A DNA stretch of 64,000 bases from Leclercia adecarboxylata (GCA_901472455.1 LR590464.1:4464001-4528000), one strand, 5' to 3'. Positions 32,544 to 45,242 are shown, counted from the first letter of the stretch. The notes: generated from the letters alone by a model not told the origin. A program made the numbers and translations.

Positions 32544-34966
32544 CGACATACTCCGTTAACTTCCTCATAAAACGTGTCTTCGTCATGCTTCTCAGGAAGC
32601 GTAAAATTCAACTTACACAGACGATTGTTATTATCGTCCATGGCATAAAGCGCGGTAATTTGATCGGCATCGTTCAGGAACACATGCCCATCATCAACAA
32701 CCGTGACGATATAGTTATTTTTACCATCCACCACGGATAAGCCTTTTTTAAGCGGCTTACCATCGGCCTGCTTAATACGTAACATCACGCGACGGCTGTT
32801 CAATACTTTGAAGCTCACTTCGCTGACAGAAGCATGTGCGGCAGCAATGTATTTCGTGCCGTTTGCCAGCGTCATACTCTGCGGCAATTTGTTCGCATCA
32901 ACTTCAATACGGGAGTTACGCCACTCTATTAACCCTGGCACCACAGCCTGGCCCCAGTGATCGGTCCAGACGGTGCCCTGAGGTGTAGAGATTTCCACGC
33001 CCGCTTTCGGTTCGCTGAGTTTGGCAATCGCAAAGGTTTCCCTGATGGAATATGGCGAGAAGGTGACACCATCTTTATGCATGGCAATGCCGCCCGACAG
33101 CGTCGCATTATAGTTACGCTGATTATCACCACTGGTACCGCCACCTACGCTCAACTGGGTGTAGTGCAGATTGGTGTTGATGTTGCCGTTAAAGCTGTTT
33201 TCGTTTGAATCGTTATCCCGGTCTGCTGAGATATAGTAATTGGTGTTTTCGCCCAGCGAACCGCTGTTTGCCAGACCATAGCTGGTACTGTCACCCTGCT
33301 TGCGCATGTAAGAACTGAGGCTCTGAGTGCCCCCCAGCGGAATGCTCAGGTTTACATATAAGAGGTCTTCGTTCTGGTCATCATCGGTATCCCCTATTGC
33401 GCTTTGCCAGTTAACGTTAACCGAAGCGTATTTAAATGTTTTACCCCATGAGAGGAGTAAATAACGGGAATCCTGCCCATCGCCTGTCGCCTGGTTATAG
33501 TTAAAGCCCGCGCTAAATGTGCCTGCCAAAGATGTAGACCAGTTGAGGTTGGCAGCATAGCTGTTGTCATACCCGACATAATCATCATCCATCGCATCAG
33601 TCAGCTCGCGGTAATTACCGCTATAGTGGGCAACGCTCGCCGACAATCCCATATTTTCTGTTAGCGCGTAATCACTTTGCAGCTCGTTTTTAACGCCGTT
33701 ATCGCTATCACCAAACTTGGCTTTACTGGCAGCCATACTGGTGGAGACGCCCCACCCTTCAGTGACCATAAATTCCGTTCGCGCACCTGCGGCCTGGTAT
33801 TTCTCCGCTACGACACCGGATGCAAGGAGGTTCATCCAGGGCAGGATCCGCCAGCCATTGGAAACGTTGAAGACCATGGGATCGCTGTAGTCGCTCTCAA
33901 TACTGCGCACCTGCCCTGCCGAGATCGTCAGGCCATTCGGGCGCGACAGGCGCTGCGATCTAACAGATGCGGCAGGTACGATGAAATGACTCGTTGACCC
34001 GTCTGTTTCAACGACCGTCACGTCAAGATCGACGTTATTGCGCACAATCGGTACATCATCAAGCGTGAAGGGGCCAGCTGGCACCAGGGTGTTAAAAATA
34101 AGGCGATTATTTTGCCGGATTTCAACACGCGCCTGTGGCGTACGCGCAATGCCGGACACGCTTACACCGGTGTAATCATGCTGTAAGCCATTGGTTGGCA
34201 TCAGCTGCACACCCATGATAGGCACGCCGCTCAACACGTCTGACACGGCGTTGATTTCCCCCACCTGCATCGTCAAACGTTGAGGGACAAAGACATGCTC
34301 CGCGTAGGTATAAATGCTCTCCGCGTTTCGATCACCATCATTATCTGTCAGGATATAACGGCTGCGCAGCGACCAGTCCATCGCATTAAAACCTGCTTCA
34401 AGACTTGCCTGAGAATACCTGCTACTGTCGCTATCGCTTCCTGTGTACTCACTTTTGGTGCTGAATAATGAGTAATTCAGCATGCCGGCTACACCACCAT
34501 GCTGAAAGTTTTTGATGTCTGATGTCAGGCTATTAATCGCTTCCGGCGGCAGATATAACTCAACTGCTTCCTGATTGGGTAGCGCATTTATTACCGCCTG
34601 GGCGTAATCGCTGCGAATATCATGACAGGCTTCACCCGACTTGATGGAAACAGGCATGATTCCGGCAAACTCAAGAAAGTCGTTATCAACACACATAACG
34701 CCATCTTCGTTAAAACGAACCGCAGCCGTTCCACGCTCTTTGCCGTTCACTTTTACAGAAACAGAATGCGTCCCGGGTAAAAAACGGGGCGCTTCGGCAA
34801 AGTAGCGGTTAAGATCCGCACCCAGGCCACGCGATTTTAATATTCCCGTGTCAAAGGTAACTTCCCTCGCCTGTAACAAAGGTGAGTCGAGAAGTATCAG
34901 AGGTAATGCGCCGTAAATAACTGCGCGCACAAAAATTGCGAGGTGGCTTTTTTTACGCACCGCCAT
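32540..34966 (-). CDS. Fimbrial outer-membrane usher protein
   Basis: An intact 808-residue PapC/FimD-family usher. A signal sequence (about residues 1-32) precedes the N-terminal domain EVTFDTGILKSRG. The plug and pore region has GEINAVSDVLSGVPIMGVQL and GPFTLDDVPI; the C-terminal domains end EEVNGVCR, with cysteines in the N-terminal (VMCV, ACHD) and last (LCKL, VCR) domains. It secretes chaperone-bound subunits and assembles the fibre. It begins 7 bp after the chaperone stop. The order chaperone-usher-subunit resembles E. coli yhcA-yhcD-yhcEF, but I did not establish orthology. Confidence 0.92.
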   Translation of the reverse strand: MAVRKKSHLAIFVRAVIYGALPLILLDSPLLQAREVTFDTGILKSRGLGADLNRYFAEAPRFLPGTHSVSVKVNGKERGTAAVRFNEDGVMCVDNDFLEFAGIMPVSIKSGEACHDIRSDYAQAVINALPNQEAVELYLPPEAINSLTSDIKNFQHGGVAGMLNYSLFSTKSEYTGSDSDSSRYSQASLEAGFNAMDWSLRSRYILTDNDGDRNAESIYTYAEHVFVPQRLTMQVGEINAVSDVLSGVPIMGVQLMPTNGLQHDYTGVSVSGIARTPQARVEIRQNNRLIFNTLVPAGPFTLDDVPIVRNNVDLDVTVVETDGSTSHFIVPAASVRSQRLSRPNGLTISAGQVRSIESDYSDPMVFNVSNGWRILPWMNLLASGVVAEKYQAAGARTEFMVTEGWGVSTSMAASKAKFGDSDNGVKNELQSDYALTENMGLSASVAHYSGNYRELTDAMDDDYVGYDNSYAANLNWSTSLAGTFSAGFNYNQATGDGQDSRYLLLSWGKTFKYASVNVNWQSAIGDTDDDQNEDLLYVNLSIPLGGTQSLSSYMRKQGDSTSYGLANSGSLGENTNYYISADRDNDSNENSFNGNINTNLHYTQLSVGGGTSGDNQRNYNATLSGGIAMHKDGVTFSPYSIRETFAIAKLSEPKAGVEISTPQGTVWTDHWGQAVVPGLIEWRNSRIEVDANKLPQSMTLANGTKYIAAAHASVSEVSFKVLNSRRVMLRIKQADGKPLKKGLSVVDGKNNYIVTVVDDGHVFLNDADQITALYAMDDNNNRLCKLNFTLPEKHDEDTFYEEVNGVCR

Positions 34967-34972
34967 ATTCCT

Positions 34973-35681
34973 TTATTTTTTATTTAGTTCCGATATGAAG
35001 CTAGGCACTTCTACGCCATAACGGCTGGCGGGGAAAAACTTGACTTGAGTGTTACCACTGACCGATTTACCCACCGATGTAGTCATGCTTTCACCAGGCA
35101 AAATGTAGGTTTTTGGCAGCGTGCCAGAGATACCCGATGGCTGCAGAAGAACATTCGTAGCAAGGCGCACGACATATTTGCTCGGGTTTTTAACCGTAAC
35201 GGATGAACCGGCTGTAGACCATTCAAGATCCTTCCAGGCATCGGTCACGACAGGGAGTTTTGCCGGTCGAATAAGTACTGGGAGATCCTGACGAATATTA
35301 ATGCCAATTTTGATTTTTTTATCGTCACTCTTCGGTGGGATACCTTCGAACGTGACACGTTTATAATGCTCAACCTCTAACGGTTTGCTCGTTTGCAGTA
35401 AAAAACGCAGCCTGTTGAGTCTGCCCAGGTTCAAGGCGCACCACCGGCTGGGTAACAACCAGTTTTAAACCAATATCATCGGGAAGATCCACAACATTGG
35501 TATATAACAGGGAAGGATGACTATCCGTATTTTTTACGTTGATAGTACCGCTATGGGTCGCTTCATCAATGACCAGCAAACTGGTTTCAGGAACCATTCC
35601 TGCGGCATAGAGAGGAAACTGCGCAGAAAACAATGATAAAGCCAGTAAGGTTTTTATTGCCGGTTTATTAAAGCATAACAT
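34973..35681 (-). CDS. Periplasmic fimbrial chaperone (one frame break)
   Basis: A PapD-family chaperone of about 235 residues after correction. A signal peptide ends near FPLYA. Domain 1 shows GTINVKNTDSHPSLLYTNVV and the edge strand RLEPGQTQQ leading into VRFLLQTSKPLE. Domain 2 contains KIGINIRQDLPVLIRPAKLP and ends in SFISELNKK. An extra base near 35410 breaks the frame in the G1-strand region. It donates strands to fold subunits and delivers them to the usher encoded next to it. A YhcA-like identity is possible. Confidence 0.88.
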
Positions 35682-35737
35682 AGTAAAAATTCCTTAATAG
35701 CAAAAACATAACTGTCCGTGTTTTAACGTGCTATTAA

Positions 35738-35768
35738 AAAAGAGTCGATAAAGGATAAGAACTCTTTT
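35738..35768. other. Hairpin between the 65-codon ORF and the chaperone gene
   Basis: An 8-bp inverted repeat (AAAAGAGT/ACTCTTTT) with a 15-base loop, flanked by A/T tracts. It could be a weak terminator or an mRNA processing site that sets the ratio of the upstream ORF to the chaperone and usher. Confidence 0.4.
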
Positions 35769-35798
35769 ATTCAGAGCAAGCTCAATAAAAGAGAGTAA

Positions 35799-35996
35799 TT
35801 ACGGATAACACAGCTGAATATCAGTTGAATCACGCCGGTGATTATCAGCGGTGATCGCCTGACCGGTGGTATTATGAATAACCAAAGAGGCCGCTGCCGG
35901 GAATACTGCACGACTAAAAGGGTGCGGCTCAGGGCTAACTGCCGTTGCAACCGTAAAATCAACGCATGTTGTATACCTGAGCAGAACCTTTTTCAT
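35799..35996 (-). CDS. Small ORF at the head of the fimbrial operon, unknown
   Basis: A 65-residue ORF starting MKKVLLRYTTCVDFTVATAV and ending DSTDIQLCYP, with an AAGGA ribosome binding site 9 bp upstream. It occupies the position where a major pilin would be expected but is far too short and has no clear signal-peptide cleavage site. Two cysteines (about residues 11 and 63) might pair. It could be a small secreted protein, a remnant of a deleted subunit gene, or a gene shortened by another sequence error. I do not recognise it. Confidence 0.45.
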   Translation of the reverse strand: MKKVLLRYTTCVDFTVATAVSPEPHPFSRAVFPAAASLVIHNTTGQAITADNHRRDSTDIQLCYP

Positions 35997-36316
35997 TTGT
36001 TAATCCTTAACGTATGAATAAGTTAGATGCAAATATAAAAACGATATATCCACTACTGCTGTAACAAGATGCTGGATAGCATGTGACTATAATATCCGCT
36101 GAATATATAGATTCAACTTAGCAATATTAACTGCCCGTTTTAGATTAACTCAAATGATAGTCAGCAATAATATTTTTAGAGATAATAAGGGATAAGAGCA
36201 AAATATATATTCATTTCACAATTATTTATTAGGTCAATTTTCGCAAATTTTTGAGTTGAATAACGCTAATACATTCATATTGCTGATTAAAAAAATATCT
36301 TCCCAGTATACTATGC
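35997..36316. other. AT-rich region upstream of the fimbrial genes
   Basis: About 320 bp, very rich in A and T compared with its surroundings, with no convincing ORF. It must carry the fimbrial promoter and looks like H-NS-type silenced DNA, but no specific site was identified. I looked for flanking inverted repeats like a phase-variation switch and saw none. Confidence 0.5.
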
Positions 36317-36356
36317 AAAAAAAATACCCAGCCGATTGATATCAGGCTGGGTATTT
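36317..36356 (-). terminator. sspB rho-independent terminator
   Basis: A perfect 10-bp stem (ATACCCAGCC/GGCTGGGTAT) with an 11-base loop, followed on the minus strand by a run of eight Ts. It lies just beyond the sspB stop. Confidence 0.92.
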
Positions 36357-36373
36357 ATCTCTTTAACTGCAGA

Positions 36374-36860
36374 CTATTTTACGACCCGGAGTGCCGGTCG
36401 GCCACCACGCGGCGGTGGTTCATCATCAGGATCGTCATTATGATCGGGTTTATCGCCATCAATGACCGACATGACGGTTTCGCTTTCGCTCTCCGTTGCG
36501 CCGTTTTCATCATTCAGGCTGGTAACCTCTTCATCGTAAGCTGCTTCCCGGCTCAAACATAGTGCCAGCACCGTTTTCACGGGCATAGATGGCCAGTACG
36601 GCAGCCAACGGCACGGACACCTGGCGCGGCACGCCGCCAAAACGGGCATTAAAGCGAACTTCATCGTTCGCCAGCTCCAGGCCACCGACTGCGCGCGGTG
36701 CAATGTTCAGTACGATTTGCCCGTCACGTGCATATTCCATAGGAACCTGCACGCCCGGTAACGTCACATCCACAACCAGGTGCGGCGTGAGCTGGTTATC
36801 CAGCAACCATTCATAGAAGGCACGCAGCAGATACGGACGGCGCGGAGAAAGCTGTGACAT
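36374..36860 (-). CDS. sspB: ClpXP protease specificity-enhancing factor SspB (one frame break)
   Basis: About 161 residues after correction (E. coli 165). The folded domain starts MSQLSPRRPYLLRAFYEWLL and contains VDVTLPGVQVPMEY; it binds ssrA tags. A flexible acidic linker leads to the C-terminal ClpX-binding module RGGRPALRVVK. An extra G in the run at 36547-36549 breaks the frame after GTMFEP. An ATG at 36872 overlapping the sspA stop would add four residues. Cotranscribed with sspA. Confidence 0.94.
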
Positions 36861-36871
36861 TTCCACAATCA

Positions 36872-37509
36872 TTAACCCCGGCCGAGACGCATTTCACGTT
36901 CAGCTTCAGTCAGAGAAGCAAGGAAAGAGTCGCGTTCGAAGACACGCGTCATGTAGCCTTTAAGCTCTTTTGCTCCCGGGCCGCTAAACTCCACGCCCAG
37001 AATCGGCAGACGCCACAGCAGCGGAGCCAGGTAGCAATCGACCAGGCTGAACTCGTCGCTCAGGAAGAACGGACGTTGACCGAATACTGGCGCAATCGCC
37101 AGCAGCTCTTCGCGCAGCTGTTTACGCGCAGTATCGGCTTCGGATGAAGAACCGTTCACGATGACGTTCATCCAGCGTATACCAGTCTTTCTCAATACGC
37201 TGCATGTACAGGCGGCTTTCACCACGCGCAACCGGGTAAACCGGCATCAGCGGCGGATGAGGGAAACGCTCATCCAGATATTCCATAATGATACGGGATT
37301 CCCACAGGGTCAGCTCACGATCCACCAGCGTTGGTACGCTCTGGCTTGGATTGAGATCGATCAGATCCTGAGGCGGGTTATCCTTTTCCACATGCTCGAT
37401 CTCAAAACTGACACCCTTCTCGGCAGCACGATACGAACTGATGGCTATAAATGTCAGTAGGACCAGAAAACAGCGTCATTACCGAACGTTTGTTGGCAGC
37501 GACAGCCAT
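36872..37509 (-). CDS. sspA: Stringent starvation protein A (three frame breaks)
   Basis: A 212-residue GST-fold protein after correction, the E. coli length. It binds RNA polymerase and helps acid and stationary-phase survival by reducing H-NS. The start [19 protein letters not shown] is read from 37509. A G is missing twice, within SHQVRIVLAEKG (about 37410-37425), and an extra G near 37172 interrupts WYTL/MNVIVNG. The remainder ends EREMRLGRG. Three indels in one short gene, with all residues otherwise conserved, point to sequence error. Confidence 0.94.
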
Positions 37510-37763
37510 GAAAACCTCCAGGTATATTCAGAATTTTTACTGCTACCAGCCATACAGGCTAGCCAGATGTTTTGTTGTCCATCCCTGAGAACGTCTCCTC
37601 TTGTTCAAAAAGAGAACAAAAATCGAGCATTCACCGTTATTTGGACAGAAAAGTGGATGATAGTTTACCAGATTTTGCGGCCTTTGTGGTGAGGGGATTC
37701 TGGAAATGCGGAAAAAGAGCGCAAGAAAGGGGGGCGCCGTGTGGATAACCTATGCGGTAGCCA
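37510..37763. promoter_or_regulatory. sspA upstream region
   Basis: About 250 bp between the rpsI terminator and sspA, with no gene. A -10-like TAAACT on the minus strand lies at 37662-37667, about 150 bp from the sspA ATG, implying a long leader if real. A GAGG-type ribosome binding site precedes the ATG. Confidence 0.4.
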
Positions 37764-37790
37764 TAAAAAAACCCGCCGAAGCGGGTTTTT
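37764..37790 (-). terminator. rpsI rho-independent terminator
   Basis: Stem AACCCGC/GCGGGTT with a CGAA loop, followed on the minus strand by a T run. It ends the rplM-rpsI transcript. Confidence 0.92.
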
Positions 37791-37823
37791 CCGCCAATTG
37801 TTGTCTGCCGAAGCAGAAACCAA

Positions 37824-38219
<396 letters not shown>

Positions 38220-38231
38220 CTATAATCCCGA

Positions 38232-38829
<598 letters not shown>

Positions 38830-38908
38830 GAGAAGTCAGGGGTAAAGATCGACCCCTAATTGTGATTTGACGCGGGTTTTTCCGGGGGTAGGGAAAGTCC
38901 GGGCTGTC

Positions 38909-38942
38909 GCCCTCACCCCGGCCCTCTTCCACGAGGAGAGGA
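38909..38942. repeat. Palindromic intergenic repeat near the zapE 3' end
   Basis: GCCCTCACCCCGGCCCTCTT followed by a small stem-loop (CTCTTCC/GGAGAG). The sequence is of the same CCCTCACCCC...CCCTCT type as those near 24290 and 52416. Confidence 0.6.
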
Positions 38943-38950
38943 CCGCAGAC

Positions 38951-40076
38951 TTAAGGCATATGCTCGCGCTTCAGGTACTCTTCGCTTTGCATTTCCTGCA
39001 GGCGTGACAGGCAGCGCTGGAACTCAAACTTCAGCCGCTCCCCCTGATAGATCTCATATAAAGGAACAGCGGCGCTCACCACCAGCTTGACGTGGCGTTC
39101 GTAAAACTCATCAACCAGTGCGATAAAACGCCGGGCTTCGCTCTCCATCAGCCTGGTCATCACCGGAACATCGAAAAGCATCACCGTATGGAAAAGGCGC
39201 GAGAGCGCAATATAGTCGTGCTGACTGCGGGCATCGACACACAGGGTCGCAAACGATACGGCGAGGGTCTGATTGACGACACCCAGCGTTTGCAGCGGGC
39301 GATGGTTCACTTCCAGCACGGGAGCGTTACCCCGCTCGGCGCCTGCCAGCATCAGCCACAGCTTGTCCATCTGCTGCTGCGTGCCGTCGTTTAACGGTGA
39401 AATCCACAGATGGGCCTGGGTCAGGGTACGCAGGCGATAATCGACGCCAGCATCAACATTCATAATGTCGCAATGCTCTTTAATTGCATCGATGGCGGGC
39501 AGGAAACGGGCGCGTTGCAGGCCGTTACGGTACAACTCATCCGGTGGAATGTTGGAGGTCGCCACCAGCGTAATGCCGCGGGCAAATAGCGCTTTCATCA
39601 GCCCGCCCCAACAGCATGGCGTCAGTAATATCCGAAACAAAAAACTCATCAAAGCACAGCACGTCGGTTTCGGCTTTGAAGCGCTCGGCAACGATATCCA
39701 GCGGATCGCTCTGCCCCTGCAGGGCCGTCAGCTCTTCATGTACCCGCAGCATAAAGCGGTGAAAATGCAGGCGCTGCTTACGTGTTCCCGGCAGGCTTTG
39801 GTAAAAAAGATCCATCAGCCAGGTTTTGCCGCGGCCAACGCCTCCCCACATATATAAGCCGCGTACCGGCGTGACGCTTTGCGGCGCTTTCTTTCCCAGC
39901 AGCCGTCCAAACGCGGCTTTCAGTCCTCCCGCAGGCGCAGCCTCGGTCGGCTGGGTGGTCAGCGCCTGCCAGATGCTATCCAGACGCCTTACGGCTTCAC
40001 GCTGTACATCATCTGGCTGGTGAGAACCTTCATTCAGGGCCTGTTGGTAACGCGATGTTGGGGAAAGGCTTTGCAT
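38951..40076 (-). CDS. zapE: Cell division ATPase ZapE (one frame break)
   Basis: An AFG1-type ATPase, 374 residues after correction (E. coli 375). Walker A is MWGGVGRGKTWLMD and Walker B is VLCFDEFFVSD. Further motifs are LVATSNIPPDELYRNGLQR and RRFIALVDEFYERHVKL. It associates with FtsZ rings under stress in E. coli. An extra G in the run at 39606-39609 breaks the frame after DAMLLG. Its 3' end lies against the palindromic repeat. Confidence 0.95.
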
Positions 40077-40266
40077 AATCTTATTGTTATTCCTTCAATT
40101 AATACCCGCCAGCCTGTTGAGTTGGCGAAAAAAAGGCCGTTCTACAGTACGCGATGATGCGGTGGGATTCCACTTCTAAGGAAATAGCGGTTATAGTGGC
40201 ATAATCAGGCGCAGGCATGAAGCCGAGCCAACACCCTACGGAACCACAAGACAACGGGAGAAGTTC

Positions 40267-40665
40267 ATGACCTGGGAATATGCGCTAATTGGTTTAGTCG
40301 TCGGCATCGCTATCGGTGCCGTGGCCATGCGTTTTGGAAATCGCAAATTGCGCCAGCAACAGGCTTTGCAGTACGAACTGGAAAAGAACAAAGCTGAACT
40401 GGAAGAGTATCGCGAAGAGCTGGTGAGTCACTTCGCCCAGAGCGCCGAGCTGCTGGACAACATGGCCCATGATTATCGCAAGCTTTATCAGCATATGGCG
40501 AAAAGCTCCAGCAACCTGCTGCCGGAAATGAGCGCGGAAAACAATCCGTTCCGCAACCGCCTGGCAGAGTCCGAAGCGGGTAACGATCAGGCGCCCGTAC
40601 AGATGCCACGTGATTACTCCGAAGGCGCATCCGGCCTGCTGCGTGGTGGCGCAAAGCGCGATTAA
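40267..40665 (+). CDS. zapG: Cell division/envelope protein ZapG (YhcB)
   Basis: A 132-residue protein with one N-terminal membrane helix (about residues 3-21) and a long charged coiled coil (RKLRQQQALQYELEKNKAEL onward), DUF1043 family. E. coli YhcB/ZapG interacts with divisome and elongasome proteins and influences envelope balance. It is divergent from zapE and upstream of degQ. No frame break. Confidence 0.95.
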   Translation: MTWEYALIGLVVGIAIGAVAMRFGNRKLRQQQALQYELEKNKAELEEYREELVSHFAQSAELLDNMAHDYRKLYQHMAKSSSNLLPEMSAENNPFRNRLAESEAGNDQAPVQMPRDYSEGASGLLRGGAKRD

Positions 40666-40687
40666 TCGCACTTCATAAATAAATTTT

Positions 40688-40716
40688 ACGGGCGCAGCCC
40701 TTGCGCCCGTCCTTTC
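40688..40716 (+). terminator. zapG terminator
   Basis: A perfect 9-bp stem (ACGGGCGCA/TGCGCCCGT) with a short loop, followed by a CCTTTCTT tract. Confidence 0.8.
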
Positions 40717-40835
40717 TTCCCGTCCCCAGCTATTATTTAGTCAAACACCTCATTGTTCAGCGTTTTAAAATTCAATAACATCAGACTGTTTCAGGATTGT
40801 TATTCCTCCATTCCAGGTTGCGAGAGCCAGCATAA

Positions 40836-42202
40836 ATGAACAAAAAAAATCAGCTGTTGAGCGCGTTAGCATTGAGTATCGGATTATCGCTGTCGGCATC
40901 GTATCCGGCGGCGGCAGCAATCCCTTCGCAGGTTCCGGGCCAGGCTGCGCTCCCGAGCCTTGCCCCGATGCTGGAAAAAGTCCTGCCCGCGGTGGTTAGC
41001 GTGCAGGTGGAAGGCACCGCCGTGCAAAGCCAGCGCATCCCGGAAGAGCTGAAAAAGTATTTCGGCGATGATGCCCCTGATCAAGCACAGCCTTTTGAAG
41101 GACTGGGCTCCGGGGTCGTGATCGACGCTGCGAAAGGCTATGTCCTGACCAATAACCATGTCATCAGCCATGCGGATAAAATCAGTGTCCAGATGAATGA
41201 TGGTCGTGAGTTCGATGCCAAGCTGATTGGCGGGGACGATCAGAGCGATATCGCCCTGCTGCAGTTGCAGAACCCCACCGGCCTGACGCAGATCGCCATC
41301 GCGGATTCCGACAAACTGCGCGTCGGGGACTTCGCCGTCGCGGTAGGTAACCCCTTCGGTCTGGGCCAGACGGCCACTTCTGGCATCGTCTCCGCGCTGG
41401 GTCGCAGTGGTCTGAACCTCGAAGGGCTGGAAAACTTTATCCAGACCGACGCCTCCATTAACCGCGGTAACTCCGGCGGCGCGCTGTTGAACCTGAATGG
41501 GGAGCTGATCGGTATTAACACCGCCATTCTGGCTCCCGGCGGCGGCAGCGTGGGAATTGGTTTCGCCATCCCCAGCAATATGGCCCGTACGCTGGCACAG
41601 CAGCTGATTGATTTTGGCGAAGTGAAACGCGGCTTGCTGGGCATCAAAGGCCACGGAAATGAGCGCGGATATCGCCAAAGCGTTCAACCTGAACGTGCCG
41701 CGCGGCGCCTTCGTCAGTGAAGTGTTACCTAATTCCGGCTCGGCAAAAGCGGGCGTCAAATCCGGGGACGTGATCGTCAGCCTGAATGATAAACCGTTAA
41801 GCAGCTTTGCCGAACTGCGCTCGCGCATCGCCACCACGGAACCTGGCGCCACCGGTTAAGCTCGGCATTTTACGTGACGGTAAACCGCTGGACCTGCAGG
41901 TCACGCTGGACAAAAGCACCTCTTCATCCGCCAGCGCAGAGATGATTGCCCCGGCGCTGCAAGGAGCGACCTTAAGCGACGGGCAGCTGAAAGACGGCAC
42001 GAAAGGCATCACCCTCGACAGCGTCGAGAAGAGCAGCCCTGCCGCGCAGGCCGGTCTGCATGAGAATGATGTCATCATCGGGGTGAACCGCGTTCGCGTG
42101 CAGTCCATTGCCGAAATGCGCAAAGTGCTGGCAGGCAAACCTTCCGTTATTGCCCTGCAGATCGTGCGCGGTAACGACACGCTTTATATTCTGCTGCGTT
42201 AA
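40836..42202 (+). CDS. degQ: Periplasmic serine endoprotease DegQ (two frame breaks)
   Basis: An HtrA-family protease, 454 residues after correction (E. coli 455). A signal peptide ends near SYPAAAA. The catalytic triad is in TNNHVISH (His), QSDIALLQL (Asp) and NRGNSGGALLNL (Ser), followed by two PDZ domains. An extra C near 41652 breaks the frame before EMSADIAKAFNLNV, and an extra C near 41852 breaks it before VKLGILRDGKPLDLQ. It degrades misfolded periplasmic proteins. A perfect hairpin follows it before degS. Confidence 0.95.
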
Positions 42203-42212
42203 GCCTGTACGC

Positions 42213-42243
42213 ATCCGGACATCACCCCGTGTGATGTCCGGAT
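42213..42243 (+). terminator. degQ-degS intergenic hairpin
   Basis: A perfect 13-bp stem (ATCCGGACATCAC/GTGATGTCCGGAT) with a 5-base loop. No T tract follows, so it may stabilise the degQ mRNA or partly terminate. Confidence 0.65.
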
Positions 42244-42290
42244 AAGTCATGCTATGCTGCTTGCGATCTTCCCTTAACGACGCCCGTATC

Positions 42291-43360
42291 ATGGTTTTAA
42301 AGCTCATTCGTTCGGTCGCCATCGGCCTGGTTGTAGGTGGCCTGTTACTGGTCGCGATGCCCTCTTTACGTCAGTTCAATCAGCTGGCTGCGCCGCAATT
42401 CGATAGCGCAGATGAAACGCCTGCCAGTTACAACCAGGCAGTGCGCCGTGCCGCCCCTGCGGTGGTTAACGTCTATAACCGTGGACTTAACAGCACCAGC
42501 CATAATCAACTGGAGATCCGCACGCTGGGGTCCGGGGTGATCATGGATGAACGCGGCTACATCATTACCAACAAACATGTGATCAATGATGCCGACCAGA
42601 TTATCGTTGCCCTCCAGGATGGCCGCGTCTTTGAGGCGCTGCTGGTGGGGGTCGGACAGTTTAACCGACCTGGCAGTACTCAAAATTAACGCCACGGGCG
42701 GCCTGCCGGTGATCCCCATTAATCGTAAGCGCATTCCGCACATCGGTGACGTGGTGCTGGCTATCGGTAACCCTTATAACCTCGGACAGACCATTACTCA
42801 GGGGATCATTAGTGCTACCGGGCGTATTGGCCTGAACCCTTCCGGGCGACAGAATTTCCTGCAAACGGACGCTTCCATTAACCACGGTAACTCCGGCGGT
42901 GCGCTGGTGAACTCCAGTGGGTGAGCTGATGGGTATCAATACGCTCTCCTTTGATAAAAGCAACGACGGAGAAACGCCTGAAGGCATCGGCTTTGCCATT
43001 CCGTTCCAGCTGGCCAACAAGATTATGGATAAGCTCATTCGCGACGGACGCGTGATCCGTGGCTACATTGGTATTGGCGGGCGTGAGATTGCTCCACTGC
43101 ATACCCAGGGTGGCGGCATCGATCAGATTCAGGGCATTGTGGTGAACGAAGTCACCTCCGGTGGCCCGGCGGCAGAAGCAGGCATTAAGGTCAATGATGT
43201 GATTGTCTCGGTGAACGGTAAACCGGCGTTGTCGGCTCTGGAGACCATGGATCAAGTGGCTGAAATCAGGCCTGGCTCCATCATTCCGGTAGAAGTGATG
43301 CGGGATGATAAGAAACTGACGCTACAGGTGACCATTCAGGAATACCCCGCCACCAACTGA
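42291..43360 (+). CDS. degS: Site-1 protease DegS (two frame breaks)
   Basis: A membrane-anchored HtrA protease, 355 residues after correction, the E. coli length. An N-terminal membrane helix (about residues 4-24) is followed by the catalytic residues in TNKHVIND, DLAVLKIN and NHGNSGGALVN, then one PDZ domain that senses unfolded outer-membrane protein C termini. It cuts RseA to start the sigma-E response. An extra G in the run at 42647-42651 breaks the frame before SDSLTDLAVL, and an extra G near 42920 breaks it before ELMGINTLSF. Essential in E. coli, so an error is likely. Confidence 0.95.
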
Positions 43361-43370
43361 GTGTGCAGAC

Positions 43371-43405
43371 ATAAAAAAACCGGAGCCATTGCTCCGGTTT
43401 TTTAT
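43371..43405. terminator. Bidirectional terminator between degS and mdh
   Basis: Stem AACCGGAGC/GCTCCGGTT with a CATT loop, an A run before and a T run after, between two convergent genes. Confidence 0.93.
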
Positions 43406-43428
43406 TGCCCTGACGGGAAGTGAGCCGC

Positions 43429-44707
<1,279 letters not shown>

Positions 44708-44745
44708 TTTGCATAAAAATTCATCCATGTGCATAATAATGTTGT
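44708..44745 (+). promoter_or_regulatory. Paired ARG boxes, argR operator
   Basis: Two 18-bp ARG-box-like palindromes about 2 bp apart. The first reads TTTGCATAAAAATTCATC, one mismatch from the core TGAATWWWWATTCA. The second (GCATAATAATGTT core) is weaker. They lie 27-64 bp before the argR start, consistent with autorepression. Confidence 0.75.
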
Positions 44746-44768
44746 TTCTACCGCTATATTTCGGGTGA

Positions 44769-45242
<474 letters not shown>

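Noticed and set aside
36000-36320. A fimbrial phase-variation switch in the AT-rich spacer
   Set aside because: No pair of matching inverted repeats or adjacent recombinase gene was seen.
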